Assembly: GCA_009617715.1 (NCBI GenBank)
Contig: VTFK01000113.1
Coordinates: 434,001-498,000 of the forward strand
DNA from: Plectrocnemia conspersa
Taxonomy: Eukaryota > Arthropoda > Insecta > Trichoptera > Polycentropodidae
DNA: 64,000 nucleotides
Direction of reading: 5' to 3'
The position numbers were made by a program, and so were the translations under genes. Shown in pieces: positions 35,050 through 45,823 of the stretch. The stretch's first letter is position 1. The number at the start of each line of letters is the position of its first letter. Below the pieces are notes generated by a model, which searched no databases, was not told the DNA's origin, and was given only the letters and a program-made list of their open reading frames with translations.

Positions 35050-35733
35050 ACCTCCTATCAATTCTCGACTTCTCTCTACTGGATCTCGTTCTACATATCT
35101 TCAACCTGGATCGCCCATTGATTCATCATTGTGTGAATGTGTCAAATCTTAAAATTTATTTTTATATTATATGATATCCTTATAAGAGTGCGGATTTATT
35201 TAAATCGTTTACTATTTTTCAGTTGCCTGGCAAAATTTAGGGTTAATTGGTTAACTTTTCCGATTGGTTTTTCTCTTCTTTCTCTTCACATTCTTCTACA
35301 GCCAGGGCTTCATATCTATTCAATGTGTGGCTTAGCCTAAATAGTCCGTGATATTTTTTGCTTTTTTCCTGTACAGGAATGGCTCGCTTGGTTTTTCTAG
35401 CTTTTTCCGTTTTTCTATCCCGAAAGTATTTTTTAAAATATGTCATTTCAGTAAAACCATATCAGAATACATTTTCACAAGTATGTATATATATATATAT
35501 TTTCTATATGTAGTGATATACCATATATTTACATACTTATCATTATTTATTTACATCAGATGTATAAATGTTACAGCGAATGTGTATTTTTTAGTGAATT
35601 AATATTTTCACTAGTCCAAATACATTTTCACCAGTAAATTTATATTTCTAATAGCGAAAATATAATTTTACTGATAGGCGCTAAAATGTCTATGAAACTC
35701 AATTTGACTCAATTCAAACCCAAACCGAACCTA

Positions 35734-35773
35734 ATGAAAGTTCTAAAACTAATAATAGTTTTAGAACTTTCAT
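35734..35773. repeat. Perfect 17-bp-arm hairpin
   Basis: Arms 35734-35750 and 35757-35773 pair exactly around the loop aataat. It may be a MITE remnant or hairpin RNA source. Confidence 0.85.
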
Positions 35774-35842
35774 AAGTCTAAAATACAATTTAAGCCAACA
35801 ACTCATCTCTCAGTAGTATTAAATTTTGGGTTATATATAATT

Positions 35843-36077
35843 GCTCTAAACATTTGATGATATGCTCTTTGTACACACGAAGATAAATTTTATTAATTTG
35901 CACTAAAAATTTTTATAGTATGCACTTTGTACACACAAAGATAAATTTTATTGCTTTGCACTAAACATTTGATAGTATGTATTTTGTACATATAAACATA
36001 ACTTTTAACACTTTGCACTAAAAATTTGATAGTATGCAATTTTTACACTTAAACTTGAATTTAATATTTAGTTCTTT
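35843..36077. repeat. 57-bp minisatellite, four units
   Basis: Units start gcactaaa(a/c)attt at 35900, 35958 and 36015; a divergent first unit starts gctctaaacattt at 35843. Each unit continues with atagtatg...tttgtacac and a T/A-rich part. Divergence rises toward the last unit. Confidence 0.88.
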
Positions 36078-37285
36078 GGAACAAATCTTTTTTTAGACAT
36101 ATGTATCATAGCATAGTATCAACATATTTATTTGTTATCTAATGTTTTAGTTGTTTAAAAACGATCAGAGGTTCTTAGCATTTTATTTAATTACGAAATG
36201 TATATCAGTAGTAAAACATCAGTGGAATCATTCAGTGCAAAGTATTAATTTTTAGTGGAAACTCTTTATTCAATGTGACATAATTTGTTTTAAGTTCAAA
36301 ATATTTGTTGAATTAATGTAATAATATATTAGGATAGATAGATAGGTTATATTATATAAAGATGATAAGATGATTAGTTGGCAAAATATGTACCCGTAAT
36401 GAGAGAACACGCAAGGAAGATTATTAATAATGATATCCACCAACATTTGGGAAAAAACATTAAAAATAAAATAATTCATATGTTAAATAATTCAATAAAA
36501 TGAAATATTGTACCGAAGTTAAACAAGTAAATATTATTTTATAATAGTCGATTGATTTCATGCCAGATTTCTCACATACTGAGCAAATAACAATAATAGT
36601 TCGTTTTGTAAATATATTACCTTTTCCAAATAGAGCAGAAAAATATTCGAAAAATACAGAAATATAATCTGTAGTGATCTAAGGGGTCAATGATATGATA
36701 ACGGCTCCAATATGTGAGGAAAACATTATGGTATTCAGAACAGCATATTATGATATATGATATATTTGGCTATTTTTGGTTATTTGTCACGAGATATCTA
36801 TGAAACAATATAAATATTACTAGTAAGCTTTACAAGTAAAATATTATAGTGTGTATTTCAAACGTAACAAATATAGCACACATGTCGCTTTTATAATTTC
36901 GCGAAATATCCGCTTAGAACTACTGGAATTATATCGATATAAACTGTGTTGTTCGTATTAATGTGTACTTACATTTCTACAAACTGAACACACACCTCGA
37001 ATATAGCAATTCGTTTACTTAATAATCAGTATTATTCAATAACTACTATTTTAATTTAAATATTAATCCAGTTGTGTGAATAGAATACTGCGTCATAAAA
37101 ATTACTCAATTCGTGTAAACTCTATATGCGTTAACACAGTTCGAGAGCTATCCATTTCATCATTATTCATAATTGAAAAAGTGGTGGTAAGTTTGGGTTT
37201 ACGCCCTTACTATTAGCTCTAAAGTACACGATATGGATATACGATATACTTATCATTACTCCCGTGTTCATTTTAAACAAATTTA
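36078..37285. other. AT-rich non-coding DNA
   Basis: No gene recognised. A donor-like gtggtggtaagttt near 37183-37196 has no supporting exon that I could identify. Confidence 0.4.
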
Positions 37286-37289
37286 TATG

Positions 37290-37560
37290 TTGTCAAGATT
37301 TGGAAGGTGATATTGATGGCACAGAATTTTTAAGGAAATCAATATGTTTCGGTTGAAATTACAAAAAGACTGTTCAAGTCTTGATTCCATAAAATTTATC
37401 ATTAAAAACAATTTTTCTGAAGCATACAAATTACAAATTATGTTGACAACCCCAGTAGCTATAGCTTTAGCCGAACGTAGTTTTTATAAATTAAAATAAA
37501 TTAAAAGTTATCTCTGATTATCAATGAGCTAAGACCGATTAATAACCTATCTTTGGTAAG
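37290..37560 (+). pseudogene. hAT C-terminus remnant (DUF4371/ZMYM type)
   Basis: QDLEGDIDGTEFLRKSI near 37294 is followed by the dimerisation-domain signature MLTTPVAIALAERSFYKLK near 37439-37495, then IKSYL, SMS and DRLI, separated by stops. This corresponds to the family's LTxPVTxAxAERSFSKLKxIKxYLRSTMSQxRL block in Dimer_Tnp_hAT. Only the C-terminal part survives. It belongs to the same lineage as the remnant at 24500, but to a different region of the protein, so the two cannot be compared directly. Confidence 0.75.
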
Positions 37561-38341
37561 TTTTCTATAGATAGCACAATATTATTACTAAAGATTTTGT
37601 TGAAAAAAAAGAGAGGAAATTTGTACATTGAATATTAATAATTTTTTTTGGTTTTGCTTTCGAATAAAAATCTTTAAATATATAGAACATTTTTAATATA
37701 TTTTTTTTCTAAATACTTCTTAATTGATGTGATAGAATTTTTATGTCAATATAATTTTATCTGGCTTTCATTATTTTTTTTGTAACCTTAAAACACTTAG
37801 GGATATTTGATTCAACGTCACATTTAAATATACATACATACATTTATTGACGATTATTGTTTGTTACCATATTGTAATTTAATTCATTTTGAAAGCCATT
37901 GGATGTCCATAAAATAATTATTTAATACAATGATTTTCTTCTTATTAAAAATAGTTACTCTTCATCTATACTCTCAACGATTTTTTAAAGTGCTTTTCCT
38001 CATTTAAGCCATCGTACAATGTTCTACTTGTATTAGTAAGTCATTGTATAAAAATATTTTGTATGTGATAATGTATGTAAAAATGTAAAGCGTGTAGTAA
38101 GTGTGTGTCAAAATGTAATATATTCTACTACTTCTATTTGCAAACTTGAACAACATGTGTAAATTTCTATGAAACGTAAATATTTATAGACTGTCTCCTC
38201 ATTCGGCATGTTACATAGAAGCCATAATAGGGAAGTTTGTGTACACAATATCATCTTGAAAGTCTCACAATGGCTAATAATAAAATATTTCACAAATATT
38301 TTATGAAAACTCAATGGTGTAAGTGCCATCATCATTTATCG
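37561..38341. other. AT-rich non-coding DNA
   Basis: No supported feature. The minus-strand frame at 38108-38335 has no recognisable motif. Confidence 0.4.
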
Positions 38342-38635
38342 CAGGGGTCGTAAACCTTTTTATGCCCACCGCCCGCTTTTCCTTATTTTTTATGGTTAAG
38401 ATTTCCTTACCGCCCACCAACATCGCTATATTTCAATCCAGTATATAGGTGAAAAAAATTCTAGAAGGAATTTATGAGATTTGAAAAAACGAGTTTTTAT
38501 AACCAACATTTTATTGTAACAAAAAAAAAATGTGAAGCAAAAGATTTTGTAGTAAAAGCAAAAATCGCCCACCGCCCACCAAGGAAGCCTTTAACGCCCA
38601 CTAGTGGGCGGTATGAATCAGGTTGACAACCCGTG
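38342..38635. mobile_element. hAT-like MITE, 294 bp
   Basis: The left end caggggtcgtaaaccttttt, followed by atgcccaccgccc, is mirrored at the right end: read inward, cacgggttgtcaacctgatt and then the ccgcccact block. The inverted termini match over about 35 bp with several substitutions. GCCCACC motifs recur just inside both ends. No matching 8-bp target duplication remains (atttatcg versus tagcaaaa). It ends right at the start of the TIL-like locus. Confidence 0.78.
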
Positions 38636-38639
38636 TAGC

Positions 38640-38888
38640 AAAAATATTTTCTAATGAAATACTATTTTTATTTAATTTGATAATAATATTCAATATTCTA
38701 CTAAGTTTCATTAGTTGCGCGACTCATATTTTAAACCAAAAAATCAATTTGTGGAGGGAAATTCTAAAATTTCTTGCTAGCAGTCCATTTTCTTTAGCAA
38801 ATTTATTAGTTTTTGAGGGTAAGCTTTTAAAATGTATCGTTGCGCCAAAACATTTGATCCATTCATAAAATCATGTGTATTATTAACA
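38640..38888 (+). other. Possible signal-peptide region upstream of TIL-like exon
   Basis: An ATG at about 38654 starts MKYYFYLI before a stop. A frame two bases off continues IIIFNILLSFISCA, hydrophobic and ending in small residues like a signal-peptide cleavage region. The two parts lie on either side of an AT repeat where slippage is easy. This could be the broken first exon of the TIL-like gene. No confident donor was found. Confidence 0.25.
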
Positions 38889-39132
38889 GCATGTGAATTT
38901 TACACTGGACTAGCATCAGAAGTCGAATTTACTCTCAATGGCCCACTTTGTCCAGAAGTGTGTTATGATGGCATTCGATACAAAGGTTTCTGTACTTCTA
39001 GCAACCAACCAACGTGTGTATGTAAAAATGGCCTTTAAATTAAGTCCCAACACTGTTTCAAATACACTAATGACATTGGGACCATGCATTAGTTGCGATT
39101 ATGCACCTGTGGGTGGAAACTCTGATTATTAA
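38889..39132 (+). pseudogene. TIL-like Cys-rich exon, one frameshift
   Basis: An acceptor (attaacag) precedes CATGTG, the same start and phase as the TIL exon at 33755-33917. In the frame opened at ATG 38832 (68 codons), Cys 21, 40, 44, 54, 62 and 64 follow the TIL spacing: GPLCPEVC, then C-x9-C-x7-CVCKNG. The EVEFTLNGPLCPEVC region fits the NEEFxxCGPxCPxTC start of the family. A stop follows CVCKNGL at about 39036, but shifting one base gives FKLSPNT and later GPCISC, which suits the domain's end. The positions of Cys 2 and Cys 6 are Asn 36 and Asn 58. It is either a pseudogene or a gene with one sequencing indel. A CS-alpha-beta defensin is the main alternative. Confidence 0.5.
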
Positions 39133-39590
39133 ACTAATATAAATACGAAAGTATTGGCTTAAAAAAACGTTTTATTGACATTTCATTTTTTTTATTGACA
39201 TTTCATTTCACAATGTTTAATCATCTAATCAGTACAATAAAATTATTTACATTAAAAAAAAGATAAATATTATTTTTCCCTTTCCACATGACGCTTTAAT
39301 GAACTAATACTTAATATACATCTAGAATAAACACAGAATACAAAAATATACACAAATACAGATTAGATAAAAAATTGATTAAACATTTTTCTTGAATTTT
39401 CATTTATTAACTAAACAAACATTTTTAACGATTGCTTATCTTTTAGGATTTTCCTAACCAGTTAAAAAACTGCTAAAATGTATTCGATAAAAACGCCCGA
39501 TAAGGATCCTGCAACAGTTATCTGTCCATTATTTAGTACTCCATTTGAAAATATATACTTATACGCTTAAAATAATTTTTGGGAAATAAA
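39133..39590. other. AT-rich flank
   Basis: An A-rich stretch follows, with a caataaaa polyadenylation-like site near 39236. No other feature is seen. Confidence 0.35.
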
Positions 39591-40010
39591 ATAATTAGCA
39601 AACAGTTCGGTTTCCGCGAAAATCGCTCGACAACACAGCAATTTAATAGTTCAAACATGTATAAACTAATTTTAATATATAAAATAGTACTTTTAGTAAT
39701 AAAAAGCTTTCGACACTGTATGGCATGACGGTTTGATTCATAAACTATATAAATGCAAAAACTCTGACTATCTGCAACGCTTAGTACACTCATACCTGAG
39801 AAGTATATTTATATTATATACGAACGATATCTCAAAATTACTATGTACGTTGACGATTTAGAAATTTTAACGGGTGTTTACGGTCATAAACGAACCGCGT
39901 ATAAATTTTAAAAATCTTTGGAAAACTTAAATAAATATTTTGAGTGGTTGAAAATATAAATCAACCAGAATAAAAGTCAATTACATTTGTCAAATGTATA
40001 CAAATTTTGC
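39590..40010 (+). pseudogene. Jockey-like reverse transcriptase fragment
   Basis: In shifting frames: KQFGFRENRSTTQQF near 39598-39645; KAFDTVWHDGLIHKLYKC near 39703-39757 (motif A with its Asp); a relic of the catalytic block, YVDDLE, near 39848; NKYFEWLK...INQNKSQ near 39930-39985. The order and spacing suit a Jockey-group non-LTR element with a large internal deletion between motifs A and C. Many stops are present. It is distinct from copies A, B and C. Confidence 0.7.
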
Positions 40011-40490
40011 CCCTGCCTCTCCAAAGTAAACAGGACAGTAAAGTAAAATGGAAATAGCGATACCTGGGCCTTGATCCTCTGTTTAAAATTAATAAAAATA
40101 TTTTTGAACTTGACTCTAAAGGGCTTGTCTAAGCCATTGCGGCCCTAATACCGATATTGAATAGAAAGAGCGCACCTATTACAAAAAATAAAATCGGACC
40201 CATCTTAATATGATATATGTCCGGTGTAAAGTAACACCAGTAATACTATTTTTCTCAATTATACAAATAATATTTAGTATACTTCTTTATATTTATATCA
40301 AAAAACTTCATAATAGTCTCTTAGAAAAGAGTAATAAAGTTCTGATGGAACTTGAGAACCAGAAAAAATAATATTTTTTCAGAAGATCAGCAAGAAAATG
40401 AATACATAAGTTAAGGACTAAGTTTATGTATTACTAAAGTATTAAATAAAGCAATATCACATATCAATAATAAAATGTAAGAAACAATAA
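40011..40490. other. Possible 3' part of the Jockey-like fragment
   Basis: LNSKIN- and N-rich broken frames continue downstream, but nothing can be aligned with confidence. Confidence 0.25.
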
Positions 40491-40499
40491 TACGTGTAC

Positions 40500-41000
40500 A
40501 ATAGTTTTGTCCTATTGTGCCGCCCTCCATTAGCGTTTCGCCATTTTGTCGCAATTCATTGTTGCCTCATTGGCTGATTAAAAATTAAAAAAATAACAAG
40601 GATCGCGAGAGTAACGCGTCTGACCCTATGCATGTTTGCATGTGCAATTGCACGCTATTTGAACGATGTTTTGAGGGAGGCACGTGCACGTTCGACACCC
40701 AACCTTTGGCAGGCGTGTAAGCTTTAAGCTTCGCGTGTTTTCATATATTCATCGAAATTATGTGTAACAAATTATAAAACAGTAATCAGATATTGCAAAA
40801 AATTTGATAAACAAGTATATAAAGGAAATTTTACGTGTGCGAACGAGATGCTCGAGTGCGTGTGACATAGTGGGAGAGCTAGGGCAAGGTAGGTGCCCCA
40901 TGCTCTGACTTACTGTGACGCACGCATCAGACGGCGTTTCAATCATGCATCAGTATTTGTTTGTTTGTCGTCTAAAGAGCTACGCTGTAGCGCAGAATAT
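40500..41000. other. GC-richer region of unknown origin
   Basis: Contains gcatgtttgcatgtgcaatt followed by tgcacgc, cacgtgcacg, and a CpG-rich block at 40835-40960. Frames at 40758-40946 (minus) and 40893-41081 (plus) are short and unrecognised. It may be a promoter-like patch or element end. Confidence 0.3.
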
Positions 41001-41436
41001 TTCTGCGCTTCTCAATTATTTTTCGACTTAACAAAAATATTTAATATTATTGTTAAGCAATTTCAATATAAAAGAACATGATTTTAAATAATATTTATAG
41101 TGATAGCCGAAATATATAATGATTCCGATGAATCGCATCTCGAATTTTAAGGTGTAGAATTTCTCTTGGATATGGAAGACGTGACGAAGATTATTTCAAT
41201 TACGAAGTAAGTACTTTTCAGATTTAAAATTATTATTTAATATAAATGCAGTAATAAAAAAAATACTATTGACTTTCTAGGATCAAATATTAAAAGGCAA
41301 ACAGCAGTAATTTTCCATTCAAAGATATACATACCATATTTAATTAAATATTACAATGGTATGATTAACATGGTAGTAAAAATGAAAAATTTGATATTCG
41401 TTTAAACAAAAAGTATATAGAATCGTTTACAGCTAA

Positions 41437-41776
41437 TTTTCAGAAGCAATGAAAGATCTAATAACATTTACTCATGACATACAATTAAAATATAATTTGT
41501 TGCGACACTTTATTAGTTAAGGAAGAGGTGTCAATCAATATAATTAATTCTCTAAGGTAACTTCCGTTATTTTTTTTCTTGGGTTGTCGTTTAAATTTCA
41601 TTTATGATAATATTAGTTGCAATAGTGTGTTCAATTTAATTCAATGTTTAACTCTTAATAAGAGTCTTAGTGTTTTTATTTATTTTTCAGAAGCAATGAT
41701 AGAACAATTTGATAACCTATACGGCTACAACGTAGAATTGGTATATGTAAACAAACAGTTAATCATCTCAAGTTGA
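41437..41776 (+). other. Two similar acceptor-like exon starts
   Basis: The sequence ttttcagaagcaatga is present at 41437-41452 and 41684-41699. After each, a frame in the same phase stays open for about 25 codons, to TAA at 41520 and TGA at 41776. They could be alternative terminal exons. An upstream exon ending at the strong donor gtaagtac (41207) does not join either frame from an ATG, so no gene model is supported. Confidence 0.2.
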
Positions 41777-43160
41777 AGACTCTGTCAACAGGTATTATCT
41801 TTTTATAAAGAACATGCTACATAAGTTTGATGTAACTGAATATCCTAAATTTGGCCGTTCTAGTTATTATAGCTGAAACAATATATGATTTTTCAAGTTA
41901 TTTATGTATCTTTATTTTCACATAATTTTTATTTTCTTTCATACTTAATTAAATTTTCAGAAAAAAGCATATCTACCTAATATTTTCAAATTCATAGTTT
42001 TAAAATACATATTAGTTTAAAGCGCTGGCAAACTGATATTTTTGTATAAAATTATTGACTAGCACCAATTTTTTTTATGTAAGCCAATTTCCTTTATATC
42101 TTTACTTAATTTATCATTATATTAATTTAAGTTAAATAGCCAACATTTCAAACTTTAAATCATGCTAACATATAATAAGTCAATTACTCTGTGTTTAATT
42201 TTGTAACACATAATTTAATTAAAACAGAAGTTAGTTACTATTGTATGAATTGTTTTTTTCTGACAAATATCATAATTGACTTTTGATACAGCTATTTTTT
42301 TCGTACGAATAAGAAAATAATAGGTTCTCAAATTACCTGAGAACAGTAAAGTACGAATATTGATTTGTTGCATTTATTTCTGATGGTAGTGAATCTGATT
42401 TGACTTGTGGATTGTTAATCGAGATTTTTCATTCAATACCATTTTGTAAAACATACTTTCTGTGTGAACAGGGCTGAACCCCAGATTTTTTTAGATCCAA
42501 AAACTTTATATAAGATCTATTGCGAAGATTCCATCTTTTGATTAGAATAAATCTTTGTTTTTATCCACTTGTAGCGTTTTTTCCTATTATCTTATTCTGA
42601 ATAAAATCATGAAAAACTTTTTCTAAGGTAGTATTCATTTTATTTATTTTTGTAGCATTTACGGTTTTTGAAATATCTCAAAAGTGCATATATTTTTTTT
42701 TTATTGTTACTTTTCTCAAAAGACTTTTGTTATCGTTAAAATGATTTTATAAACTAAGATATATTGTTAATTGAAACAGTTTAATCTTAAAAATATCTTG
42801 ATAAAATATGTGATTTCTTAAATTTAATTATGTTCATCTTTTATGGTGTGTGAAAATAGCGCCTCATATTACATGTTCCGCCTGCTTATTTTATTACTGT
42901 ATTGTATACATCTTAATGCCTGTATATCCATAAAATATAATAGACGTACCGAAAAATAATAAACGCCAGTCTCGATGAACCCTGTGGGTAGGCTCGAATG
43001 AGATGTAAAGAATCAATAGACGCTTACCGTATTGATTGATTAAACTAAAAGAAGCAGGAAGCATTTTTAAGAAAGTGGTTGCTTAAATAGAAAAATCCCA
43101 ATTTTCATATTTATAAAACCCAATACAAATGCAATTTTCAAGGGTAATAAAATAATGAGA
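41777..43160. other. AT-rich non-coding DNA
   Basis: No gene, RNA or repeat recognised. Confidence 0.5.
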
Positions 43161-43167
43161 AAAATAC

Positions 43168-44028
43168 TAGAGTACGCTCGGGATAAGGATTCCGGTTTGG
43201 TATTGTGTGCGTGAACTGTGTGGCCCAAAACAATTTCGCTCAGAATATTTAATTTTTTTATTTTAAAAGAAAATATATGTTTATTTAACATACATACATC
43301 TGAGCTTAGTTGGAAATTTCAACGGACAATTAAAAATATATTATATAATCGAAGAAACCAGACAATGATGTAATTAATTAAATATTTGCAAAATTCAAAA
43401 TCTTTCACTAGTCAAAAAAATAATGAAGTCTTTAGCTATTCTTCAAAAGCAAAAAGATATAAAATGGGGAAAAAAATTATTCGCAGATTGTTTAATGGCT
43501 CGACGACTCTATTAAATCATTAGAATCCATTGAATAAATTAAAAAATTATCATTGGCGCAACGATAAGAATAATAACTTTTTTAATCCTTACAGATAATA
43601 ATGTAAAAAAACCAACAACGTACGGATTAATGGAAAAATAATTAAAATATTTTAATCCACGGGTAAGAGAACGAATAACTTACAGTGTATATTTGAAGCC
43701 TTGATATCAATTAACCCAGATATGCCCAAGAAATTTTGTTCTCTTAAAATTTCATTTATAAATAAAAAACAGTGGCACGAGCTTAGTGACCTACCCATGG
43801 GACAGTGGGCATATCTGGTTAAACCAATATCAACACAAAATTATTTAAAATAAATCACTAGAGAAGATCGAACTTCTGTGCCACACTGCACTTTAATGAC
43901 GAATACCAGCGTTGACAAATCAACGAGAGAAGCGAGACAACGAAGTACACGCTACATCGCTTCTCCCTCTCATACACATGTACACGCACACAATAACAAA
44001 CCGGCATCCTTATCCCGAGCGTACTCTA
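43168..44028. mobile_element. 861-bp element with 46-bp inverted termini
   Basis: Termini 43168-43213 and 43983-44028 are reverse complements with only two mismatches. They begin tagagtacgctcgggataag. The interior has no transposase frame, so it is non-autonomous. Frames crossing the ends (43067-43291 minus and 43878-44087 plus) share a LSRAYS peptide only because of the inverted repeat. No certain target-site duplication was found, and the superfamily is not assigned. Confidence 0.85.
43711..43822. mobile_element. TTAA-bounded piggyBac-like MITE, 112 bp
   Basis: The left end ttaacccagatatgccca and the right end tgggcatatctggttaa are mirror images apart from one extra C. TTAA at both ends is the target site used by piggyBac elements, and CC after TTAA fits that superfamily's termini. 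It lies inside the 861-bp element and is therefore either a later insertion or an internal part of it. Confidence 0.75.
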
Positions 44029-45280
44029 CATGGGCTAATAAAAACAAATACAGTGGTAGAGTTAAAACATTTATTTATTTAAATTAAATCAGGTCCATCG
44101 TTATCTAACACGTTACCCCAATGCGTCACTATCGTAAAATATATAAAATAATATTATTTTAATACACAAAAAATATAATACAGGTAAAGTAAATAATAAT
44201 AATACACATAAAAGTAAAAAATCATATAGTATTTAAATTAAATGAAAGGAACCTGATCAGCACTTTTTAAAATAGACACTTCATGATAGGATTTTTTTAT
44301 AATATTCAATATTTAACAGAGTCATAGGTTATTTTTTAATCTTTAGGAATCTTGGTTCACATAGATAAGTTATTACAAAGGAAGTGGTTTTTGTATTGCT
44401 TCTTCGTGCAGTCTTTGTTGCTCTTAGGATTTTAAAATATGATCGATTTAAATTTTTATTGAGATATATGTTATATGTAATAATTAATATAATAAACAAT
44501 TTTTAATTGTTTCATCAAACCAAAAGTATGGATAAATAGTAAATTTTGCCGAAAATTTAAATAAAAAAATAAGTTTCATAAAGAAAAAGTAATGATAATT
44601 TTACATAAAAATCAAGTCAATATATTTCTCTATAAATATTTTATTTAAAGTATTTGCTACATTTAAGTGTACTCTTTTATATGAGGGCAGATTCAAAACA
44701 TCCAACTAAACATATATATTTATAGCTACATTTGGTAATAAATTTGTTTCTGTATAATAACACCAAAACAAATTTAACTACTTTGTTATTTAGCAGTTGA
44801 TAACTACTGAAATATGTGCATTTTCTCAGCATTAAAAAGTCGATTATGCTAAACGCAGTGATTTGCATGACGTAGATCTCGTTGACCGTTTGTTGGTTTA
44901 GATTTATAGATGACAATGCAGATAAACAGCGTGACTTTTGCCATTTATATCATTGAACACGCAATAGAAAAAACTTCATAGATTCATGAATTATTTAACG
45001 TTTTTAGTTAAAAGAAAACGAGGGTAAGGTAAAAGGGCTTCTGGGAAGTAACACATAATATTTTTTTAGAGTATATAATATATATAATTAGTTGTATTTA
45101 TGACTTTATCAGATTAAACTATAAAGTTCGTCTATAAACTAGTTTTATTGTAATAGATTTAAAAATGCTAATATATAAGGTTTATATATAAGTATTTTTG
45201 TAAATAAATTAATATATATATGATATAACATGATAAGCATACATACATATTGTAAGATGTGTAATTATTTAAAATAGAAA
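44029..45280. other. AT-rich non-coding DNA
   Basis: No supported gene. The minus-strand frame at 44677-44916 has no recognisable motif. Confidence 0.45.
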
Positions 45281-45545
45281 GGTCGGAGTAGCGCAGTCCG
45301 TAATATCTAGATTGTTAACTCAGAGGTCACAGGTCCGAATCATGACTGCAGACATTAGTAATGTTACAATTATTGATTAAAAATTCAAATACACATAATA
45401 ATTTATGATTATTAATATCGATGTCATGGATTCGCAGACTAAAAAGTCTGGTGAATAATACTTACTTGTAGGAATTCATTTGATCGACTTACCCAGTTAT
45501 TACAGATTTACTCTGTTGTAACGTATTGGACTTATTGGAAAATCC
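45281..45545 (+). repeat. tRNA-derived SINE
   Basis: The head resembles a tRNA gene: ggtcggagtagcgcagtccg gives a box-A-like motif, and ggtccgaatca (45331-45341) a box-B-like motif. A full cloverleaf is not preserved. An unrelated body follows, with an agactaaaaagtct inverted repeat near 45438. A second, shorter copy of the head is at 11721. It would be transcribed by RNA polymerase III when active. The right boundary is approximate. Confidence 0.65.
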
Positions 45546-45685
45546 AAAGATGAAAAATATATGTATCATTACAAATCAAAATATGTTTAGTTATATAACG
45601 TATATAATATACTATGACATGATAATAAAAAAAATGTATTTAATCTTCGATTTAATACATACGTATATGTGTTACGTATAACTCC

Positions 45686-45727
45686 TGATAAATCTGTCAT
45701 ACAATTTATTTTATGACAGATTTATCA
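45686..45727. repeat. Perfect 15-bp-arm hairpin
   Basis: Arms 45686-45700 (tgataaatctgtcat) and 45713-45727 pair exactly around a 12-nt AT-rich loop. Confidence 0.8.
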
Positions 45728-45823
45728 AGAGACGTTTTAAATAGGTATCTGCAAAGTTAGAAGTATATTATATATGATATATATTTTTAATTTAGAAACT
45801 AGAATCTAATGTTAAACTGATCA

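Noticed and set aside
38832..39038. CS-alpha-beta defensin reading of the Cys-rich frame (C, C-x3-C, C, C-x-C)
   Set aside because: The spacing also fits a defensin, but the EFTLNGPLCPEVC start, the CVCKNG block, the downstream GPCISC in the next frame and the exon start shared with the TIL exons favour TIL. Kept as the alternative.
41172..41776. Two-exon gene joining an ATG exon ending at donor 41207 to the exons at 41444 or 41691
   Set aside because: When the phases are worked out, the ATG frame does not continue into the open frame of either downstream exon, and it meets a stop soon.
43067..44087. Two frames sharing the peptide LSRAYS as a gene pair
   Set aside because: They share it because both cross the 46-bp inverted termini of the same element.
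45281..45355. A functional tRNA gene
   Set aside because: Box-A-like and box-B-like motifs are present, but the arms do not form a proper cloverleaf, and a second decayed copy exists at 11721, so it is a SINE head.
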